48,163 nucleotides of DNA from VGMD01 sp964552055. GTDB lineage: Bacteria > Chlamydiota > Chlamydiia > Chlamydiales > 2-12-FULL-49-11. Below the pieces are notes generated by a model, which saw only the letters and a list, made by a program, of their open reading frames with translations, ran no database searches and was not told the origin of the DNA. Positions 43,673 through 48,163 of the stretch are shown one piece after another. The translations under genes and the position numbers were made by a program. The DNA is taken from NCBI GenBank assembly GCA_964552055.1, contig CAZKFL010000013.1, positions 1-48,163 on the forward strand, given 5' to 3'. Each line of letters opens with the position of its first letter. Position 1 is the stretch's first letter.

Positions 43673-43784
43673 ATAATCTCCCTAAATTCGAAATATTTAA
43701 GACTATCATACATTAAGAGCAACTTAAGATCCATCTAAAAGCAGCGTTGCTAACACATTGATGATCAGCTTACTAAAAGAAATA

Positions 43785-44576
43785 CTAAGCGGATGATGCG
43801 CGAGATCCCCATTCTTTATCTATCAAAAAAATTTGAATGGTAATTCGCTGAGGATTTTTCTCTTTCGTTAAAAAAAATTTTCTTTCTAAAGTCGACATAC
43901 GATGAATGACATGCCCTCTTTTTCCTGAAAATAAGATCGCTCCGTTCTTCGGATAAGGAATAGAAACTCTATTATAAAACGAATCAGGCTCTATGTCTGA
44001 AAAGTCCCTCCTTGGGCTCTCAGAATAAGAAAATGGCCCATACATACGATTAAAGCTAAGATCAAGCCCTTTTCCTTCTGAATATTCAAAATCATTATAT
44101 AAAACAGAGGTCATAGTATAAGAAGCTCTTTGATCATAATGCCAGGGCTGAAATAAAGAAAAACCACTTGGAGGCGCACTTCTCGTACTCTGAACATGAA
44201 TAAATGATTCGCCCGAAAGTTTTAACTCTTTTGCAAATCGATTAATAGCTATCCTATAAAATTCAATCAAATCTGGATCGCTAATTCCAAATGCATGGAG
44301 TCTTTCCAAATGATCAATCAATTCATGATCTGAAGAGAAAAAGACATCCCCTCGAACGATAGGAAGGAGTCCGAAGCGATTCACCTCGTAAAATAGCTGA
44401 GCTTTATCTTTAAGACTCTCAGTGATTCGCGATAAAATGGCTTTAGGAAAAATACCCTGGATAATCCGATACTCCGGATGAGAACCAGCACTATATTTCG
44501 ATTGCGCTGAAAGATAACGACCATAAAAAGCTACGCTCGTCATCGGTATAAATCTCTTACAAGCCAAGATAGCCAC
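43785..44576 (-). CDS. Possible 2-oxoglutarate/Fe(II)-dependent oxygenase
   Basis: The family of this 263-residue protein is not certain. QPWHYDQ fits the H-x-D iron-binding pair, GHVIHRM supplies a distal histidine about 75 residues later, and QRITIQIFLI has an arginine followed by a beta strand, as expected for the 2-oxoglutarate-binding side of a double-stranded beta-helix oxygenase. NGAILFSGKRGHVIH resembles the G-x-L-x-x-F...H segment of prolyl-hydroxylase-like enzymes. The start is GTG 44576, with AGGAG six bases before. It follows tRNA-Leu by 46 bp and may be on the same transcript. Substrate unknown. Confidence 0.5.
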   Translation of the reverse strand: MAILACKRFIPMTSVAFYGRYLSAQSKYSAGSHPEYRIIQGIFPKAILSRITESLKDKAQLFYEVNRFGLLPIVRGDVFFSSDHELIDHLERLHAFGISDPDLIEFYRIAINRFAKELKLSGESFIHVQSTRSAPPSGFSLFQPWHYDQRASYTMTSVLYNDFEYSEGKGLDLSFNRMYGPFSYSESPRRDFSDIEPDSFYNRVSIPYPKNGAILFSGKRGHVIHRMSTLERKFFLTKEKNPQRITIQIFLIDKEWGSRASSA

Positions 44577-44622
44577 GGTTAACTCCTATTATAGCCGATT
44601 CCTAAACTGAGCTCTAATAAAA

Positions 44623-44706
44623 TGCTCAGAGCGGGACTTGAACCCGCACGCTATTGCTAGCACAGGATTTTAAGTCCTGTGTGTCTACCGATTCCACCAT
44701 CTGAGC
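44623..44706 (-). tRNA. tRNA-Leu (anticodon UAA)
   Basis: The 84-nt cloverleaf has acceptor stem GCTCAGA/TCTGAGC with discriminator A, a D arm (GTGGAATCGGTAGACAC), an anticodon stem-loop AGGA-CTTAAAA-TCCT with TAA at 44672-44670, a long variable arm typical of class II tRNAs (GCTAGCAATAGC), and the T arm GCGGGTTCAAGTCCCGC. It reads UUA and UUG codons. CCA is not encoded. Confidence 0.95.
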
Positions 44707-44713
44707 TAGTAGA

Positions 44714-44739
44714 GAAGGATCCTTGTTTAAGGATCCTTC
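44714..44739. other. Hairpin in the 5' leader of tRNA-Leu
   Basis: GAAGGATCCTT (44714-44724) and AAGGATCCTTC (44729-44739) form an 11-bp perfect stem with a GTTT loop, seven bases upstream of the mature tRNA 5' end. No U-run follows on the minus strand. It may protect or position the precursor for RNase P. Confidence 0.55.
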
Positions 44740-44759
44740 GGCTTGTTATTTGGCATACT

Positions 44760-44788
44760 ATTGTACATATAGTTGCTATGAAGTGCAA
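44760..44788 (-). promoter_or_regulatory. Candidate promoter of tRNA-Leu
   Basis: On the minus strand TTGCAC (44788-44783), 17 bp, TACAAT (44765-44760). The predicted start is about 47 nt before the tRNA, so the leader would hold the hairpin at 44714-44739. It lies just beyond the stop of the CT504-like gene. Confidence 0.45.
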
Positions 44789-44793
44789 GAATT

Positions 44794-45546
44794 TTATTCT
44801 TCTGGTTTGCTATGGTCTTCAGGTGCAAATATAAGTGATTCTGCATCAATAGAATTTTCCTCAAGTTTCTCATATTCACGCGGAGGTTCTGAAATTAAAT
44901 CAGGCACACTTGAAACCTCAGCAGCAAATAGAGCATCTTCTTCCATTTTTTTATAACGGTGAATCGAGTCTGAAATTAAAGATTCAGGAGGCTTTAAAAG
45001 ATGACTGAAAACTGGCTCAGGAATAACGTGTACTTGAGGAATTGGCAAGCCATCTTCACCCAAAATAATTTCCCTTTGAACAGCTTCCTTTGAAGCTTCT
45101 TCAAAAGTTCTTTTTCTACGATATTTTTGTCTTTTTTCACGTTTATTTCGATCTGCAGGAGGAGTCTCTACAATATCCTTATCTTGAGGCTGCTCAATTG
45201 TTTCCTCTGAAACTGCCGCTACAACAACCTTTTCTTCAGGTTCTGGTTTGGGCTGTCTAGAAGCCTCTTTGCCTCCACCAATTTTAATGGATTTCTCTGC
45301 AACAGGTGACCTAATAGCAAGTTTTGCCTCTCTTACTTCCTGTACTTCAAAATCTTGAATAGGCAGAAAAAATGGTTTAGGTTTTTCGCTACAGCGATAG
45401 AAAATCGCGCCACTGAAGGAGACCATTTCAACTGCATCCACTAAATATTCTTCTCCGCCTAAATGCTTACTGCTTTTTATAGAAAGCTTAAATCCTTCCT
45501 TTGCTGAAATGATTGTTTCTACAATTGGTTCTCGTGTAAAATTCAC
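44794..45546 (-). CDS. Conserved chlamydial protein, CT504-like
   Basis: The function is unknown. The 250-residue protein has an ordered N-terminal domain of about 75 residues (REPIVETIISAKEGFKL ... SFSGAIFYRCSEKPKPF), then a long low-complexity region with Pro/Glu and a basic patch (RNKREKRQKYRRKR), then an acidic tail. The position next to gap, rplQ and rpoA is that of CT504 in Chlamydia trachomatis, and the N-terminal part looks like it from memory. GTG 45546 is the start because the nearby ATG is out of frame. Coil-like composition suggests a flexible RNA- or protein-binding tail. Confidence 0.7.
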   Translation of the reverse strand: MNFTREPIVETIISAKEGFKLSIKSSKHLGGEEYLVDAVEMVSFSGAIFYRCSEKPKPFFLPIQDFEVQEVREAKLAIRSPVAEKSIKIGGGKEASRQPKPEPEEKVVVAAVSEETIEQPQDKDIVETPPADRNKREKRQKYRRKRTFEEASKEAVQREIILGEDGLPIPQVHVIPEPVFSHLLKPPESLISDSIHRYKKMEEDALFAAEVSSVPDLISEPPREYEKLEENSIDAESLIFAPEDHSKPEE

Positions 45547-45584
45547 TATTTCGTTCCATTGTTAAAGTTTTTGCCAACATACAA

Positions 45585-46586
45585 TCACTTAACTGACTGT
45601 ATGTATCGTATCAAATCAACAACTCTATTGGAGTAACCCCACTCATTGTCATACCAAGCTATCACTTTATGAAAATTTCGATTCAATTCGATGCTAGCAT
45701 CTCTATCATAAATCGCAGAAAGTGGTGACCCAATAAAGTCTGATGATACTACTTGTTCATCTGTATATCCTAATATCCCTTTTAAATCTCCAAGACTTTT
45801 CTCTTGCATCAATGCTCCAACCTCACTGTGGCTTGCGCCATTTTCTAATCTTACAGTGAGATCAACTACAGACACATCGGAAATGGGCATTCTAAATGCC
45901 ATTCCTGTAAGTTTGCCTTTGAGATCCGGGATTACCTTCCCTACAGCGCTTGCAGCACCTGTAGATGAAGGAATTATATTATTTAAAATTCCTCTACCAC
46001 CTCTAAAATCCTTCATCGAAGGACCGTCCACTGTTTTTTGCGTTGCTGTCACAGCATGAACGGTTGTCATAAGACCTTCAATTATACCAAATCTTTCATG
46101 AAGCACCTTAACAATTGGCGCTAAGCAATTTGTTGTACAAGAAGCATTTGAAATTACCTTCTGCAGAGGATTGTATTGCAAGTGGTTCACACCCATCACA
46201 AACATAGGAACATCTGCACTCGGTGCAGTAATTACAACTTTATCGGCTCCTGCAAACAAATGCCCGCCTGCTTGCTCCTGTGTAGTAAAAAGCCCTGTTG
46301 ACTCAACTACAACATCGACTCCAAGATTCTTCCATGGTATATCTTTTGGGTCTTTACAGGTAAAAAGAGGGATTTTTCTATCCCCTACCAAGAGGGTATT
46401 TCCATCTGCACGAATAGGCCTTTCAAAACCTCCGTGAACAGAATCAAATTTTAGAAGATAAGCTAAAACTTCGCTAGAAAAAAGATCATTTATTCCAACT
46501 ATTTCAAAATCGGGAGATTGCGAAAGAATTCGGAAAACTAATCTTCCGATCCGCCCAAAACCATTTATACCGACCCGTATCGACAT
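45585..46586 (-). CDS. gap: Glyceraldehyde-3-phosphate dehydrogenase
   Basis: This NAD-dependent glycolytic enzyme oxidises glyceraldehyde 3-phosphate to 1,3-bisphosphoglycerate. The 333 residues include the NAD loop INGFGRIGR near the start, the catalytic cysteine in SNASCTTNCLAP, and WYDNEWGYSNRV near the C-terminus. GGAAGG precedes ATG 46586. It follows rplQ by 71 bp, a gap that holds a strong hairpin, so its level may be set separately from the ribosomal operon. Confidence 0.97.
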   Translation of the reverse strand: MSIRVGINGFGRIGRLVFRILSQSPDFEIVGINDLFSSEVLAYLLKFDSVHGGFERPIRADGNTLLVGDRKIPLFTCKDPKDIPWKNLGVDVVVESTGLFTTQEQAGGHLFAGADKVVITAPSADVPMFVMGVNHLQYNPLQKVISNASCTTNCLAPIVKVLHERFGIIEGLMTTVHAVTATQKTVDGPSMKDFRGGRGILNNIIPSSTGAASAVGKVIPDLKGKLTGMAFRMPISDVSVVDLTVRLENGASHSEVGALMQEKSLGDLKGILGYTDEQVVSSDFIGSPLSAIYDRDASIELNRNFHKVIAWYDNEWGYSNRVVDLIRYIQSVK

Positions 46587-46611
46587 GAATGCATACCTTC
46601 CTTTTTAGGAT

Positions 46612-46650
46612 AATCACCCTTCCTTCATTCTATTGAAGAAAGGGGTGATT
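46612..46650 (-). terminator. Hairpin between rplQ and gap
   Basis: AATCACCCTT (46612-46621) pairs with the AAGGGGTGATT end (to 46650), with an inner TTCA/TGAA pair around TTCTAT. The stem is long, with a G bulge. Reading on the minus strand, no U-run follows, so it may be a partial terminator, a processing site or an mRNA stabiliser rather than a classic intrinsic terminator. Confidence 0.45.
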
Positions 46651-46657
46651 GTAAAGT

Positions 46658-47086
46658 CTATTCTACACACTCAATGATGCAAAGAGGCGCTGAATCACCA
46701 ACGCGTCCATTAGATGTTCGCACAATACGAGTATATCCACCGGGTCTTTCCTTGAACTTAGGACCAATCTTGCCAAAAAGTTCGTTCATTACCATTCTGT
46801 CACCATTGTAAACAGAAAGATCGCCCTCTTTAGCTCGTCTCGCTTCTTTTGAATCAAGCTTATTATAACGAATACTTAATAACTGCAAAGCTCTTCTACG
46901 ATTTGTAAGATTGTCTTCTTTTGCTAAAGTAATTAAAGGCTCAATAACACCTCTTAAAACTTTAGCTTTAGGTATTGTAGTCTCAATTTTCTGATTGAGA
47001 ATAAAAGACTTAGCCATATTTCTTAGCATCGCCAAGCGATGTGAAGAATTTCTATTGAGCTTAGTTCTCTGATTTCTGTGTCTCAT
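46658..47086 (-). CDS. rplQ: 50S ribosomal protein L17
   Basis: L17 binds 23S rRNA. The 142-residue sequence has the typical start MRHRNQRTKLNRNSSHR and the segment for long basic helices (IETTIPKAKVLRGVIEPLI, NRRRALQLL). It is 13 bp downstream of rpoA, the usual end of the alpha operon. A short acidic/Gly region (KEGDLSVYNGDR) corresponds to the family's variable part. Confidence 0.96.
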   Translation of the reverse strand: MRHRNQRTKLNRNSSHRLAMLRNMAKSFILNQKIETTIPKAKVLRGVIEPLITLAKEDNLTNRRRALQLLSIRYNKLDSKEARRAKEGDLSVYNGDRMVMNELFGKIGPKFKERPGGYTRIVRTSNGRVGDSAPLCIIECVE

Positions 47087-47099
47087 ATTAATATACTTC

Positions 47100-48163
47100 C
47101 TAGTTATTGCTTACAACGAGTTGATGAACTGCATCTTTAACATTTTCTCTTGTGATTCCGTACTTGGATAAATCCATTCCTAAATACATTCCCATCTCTT
47201 CTAGTTTTGCTTTAATCTCGTTCAGCGATTTTTTTCCAAAATTTCTGAATTTAAGCATTTCAGGTTCAGCCATAATGACTAACTCAGCAATAGTTTCAAT
47301 ATTTGCTTGAGATAGACAATTTGTAGATCTGACAGAAAGCTCAATTTCACTGATTTTCAATGAGAGTTTATTAAGAAGAGCATCTCTATCTGCACCCTCT
47401 TCTTCTTGATCTTCCTCATAGGTAATTGTCTGGAATTTTAGCTCATCAAATACAGAAAGATGTAAAATGCCAATTTGTGCGGCAAACGTTACTGCTTCTT
47501 TTGCAGTAATACGACCATCTGTTGTAACCTCTAAAACTAATCTATCCATATCTGTATTACCACCAACCCTACAATTCTCTACGTGATAATTCACTAAGCG
47601 AACAGGGGAGAAGGAAGCATCGATTAATATTTCATTAGGACCTTTGCTAGCCAAGTTGAATGCTTCAGAAGGAATATATCCCCTTGAAATCATAACTCGA
47701 AAAGCCATCTGTTTTTTCATTGGTTTTGTAGCTGTAAAAATCACAAGTTCAGAATTAACTACTTCAAACTCAGAATTTCCAAGGAGCTCACCCAGAGTAA
47801 CAGGGTATTGGCCATCATTTTTATCAATCATATCTTGAGTGATCTCTAATACCATTGATACTAATTTAGTAGAACGTGAATTACTCTCATCAGAAGTAGG
47901 AAGCTTTCTAAGAAGACCCTTCTTCAAATTAAGAATAACATACGTCATATCTTCAATAACACCATCGATACCTGTATATTCGTGTGAAACACCTTCCATG
48001 CTCACAGAAATAATCGCAGGTGCTTCAAGTGAAGTTAACAAAATTCTTCGAAGAGCATTCCCGACAGTATGTCCATAACCTTTTTCAAAAGGCTCTGCAA
48101 CGACTCTAGCACTTCCCTTTGAGGAAGGAGACTCGTCAATTTTAATTTTTGTCGGCAATTCGA
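47100..48163 (-). CDS. rpoA: RNA polymerase alpha subunit (5' end beyond the window)
   Basis: The alpha subunit starts polymerase assembly and contacts promoters and activators. The N-terminal dimerisation domain has EKGYGHTVGNALRRILL, and the C-terminal domain has SVRSTNCLSQANIETIAELV and RNFGKKSLNEIKAKL. The frame is open to the edge: the last visible codons read E-L-P-T-K, like the FELPE found about ten residues into chlamydial RpoA. The TTG at 48158 is therefore an internal leucine, and the true start lies a few codons outside. About 354 codons are visible. Confidence 0.95.
   Translation of the reverse strand, partial: ELPTKIKIDESPSSKGSARVVAEPFEKGYGHTVGNALRRILLTSLEAPAIISVSMEGVSHEYTGIDGVIEDMTYVILNLKKGLLRKLPTSDESNSRSTKLVSMVLEITQDMIDKNDGQYPVTLGELLGNSEFEVVNSELVIFTATKPMKKQMAFRVMISRGYIPSEAFNLASKGPNEILIDASFSPVRLVNYHVENCRVGGNTDMDRLVLEVTTDGRITAKEAVTFAAQIGILHLSVFDELKFQTITYEEDQEEEGADRDALLNKLSLKISEIELSVRSTNCLSQANIETIAELVIMAEPEMLKFRNFGKKSLNEIKAKLEEMGMYLGMDLSKYGITRENVKDAVHQLVVSNN

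Noticed and set aside
44714..44739. Hairpin as an intrinsic terminator of the CT504-like gene
   Set aside because: No U-run follows on the minus strand, and a candidate tRNA promoter lies between the gene and the hairpin.
48156..48158. TTG as the start codon of rpoA
   Set aside because: The frame stays open upstream, and the visible E-L-P matches the interior FELPE of chlamydial RpoA, so the gene is cut by the window edge.

Overview
The window is AT-rich and gene-dense, and it looks like chromosome of a member of the Chlamydiales outside the genus Chlamydia (a Parachlamydia-, Simkania- or Rhabdochlamydia-like amoeba or arthropod symbiont). Three things point there. Several local gene orders match those I remember from Chlamydia: glyA-clpP-dapF, xerC next to a YbiT-type ABC-F gene, lon-tsaB-rpsU-dnaJ, and a CT504-like gene followed by gap, rplQ and rpoA. 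The SHMT and the coiled-coil/zinc-ribbon protein are of chlamydial type. There is also a Legionella-type major outer membrane protein homolog, which the environmental chlamydiae use. The assignment is by recall of families and synteny, not by a search.

Layout. 1-6.4 kb: a 59-nt perfect palindrome, der on the minus strand, then a translationally coupled EmrAB/TolC-like efflux operon ending in a glycosyltransferase-like gene. 6.4-14.2 kb: a SNF2 helicase with a SWIM zinc finger, a 1176-residue lineage-specific repeat protein behind a near-perfect promoter, a degenerate copy of the palindrome element, and the RNase P RNA. 14.2-19.2 kb: a CdsZ/CT398-like protein and the glyA-clpP-dapF-ald cluster. 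This cluster brings together chlamydial enzymes known to moonlight as D-amino-acid racemases and an alanine-producing dehydrogenase. 19.2-20.5 kb: two small orphan genes. 20.5-23.7 kb: xerC, an ABC-F ATPase and a SpoU methyltransferase.

23.7-29.1 kb is the most unusual part. Four tandem paralogs of a small Kdo/WaaP-like kinase, each with an N-terminal hydrophobic segment, overlap one another in one minus-strand array. A 558-residue protein that looks like a helical solenoid is embedded in the array. A palindrome spans the ribosome-binding site of the first gene, and a long imperfect inverted repeat lies beyond the neighbouring gene. 29.1-38.3 kb: rnz, rhomboid, hldE2-like, lon, tsaB, then an 824-residue orphan membrane protein placed between tsaB and rpsU-dnaJ. 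38.3-41 kb: a dicarboxylate-type symporter, bioY and a stand-alone biotin-protein-ligase N-terminal-like protein. 41-44.6 kb: the outer membrane protein, a membrane-anchored serpin and a possible 2-oxoglutarate oxygenase. 44.6-48.2 kb: tRNA-Leu(UAA), a CT504-like gene, gap, rplQ and a 5'-truncated rpoA.

Housekeeping genes make up about two thirds of the window. The lineage-specific genes sit between syntenic blocks, and several have a recognisable sigma70-type promoter with an exact 17-bp spacer. I saw no transposase, phage gene, CRISPR array or rRNA.
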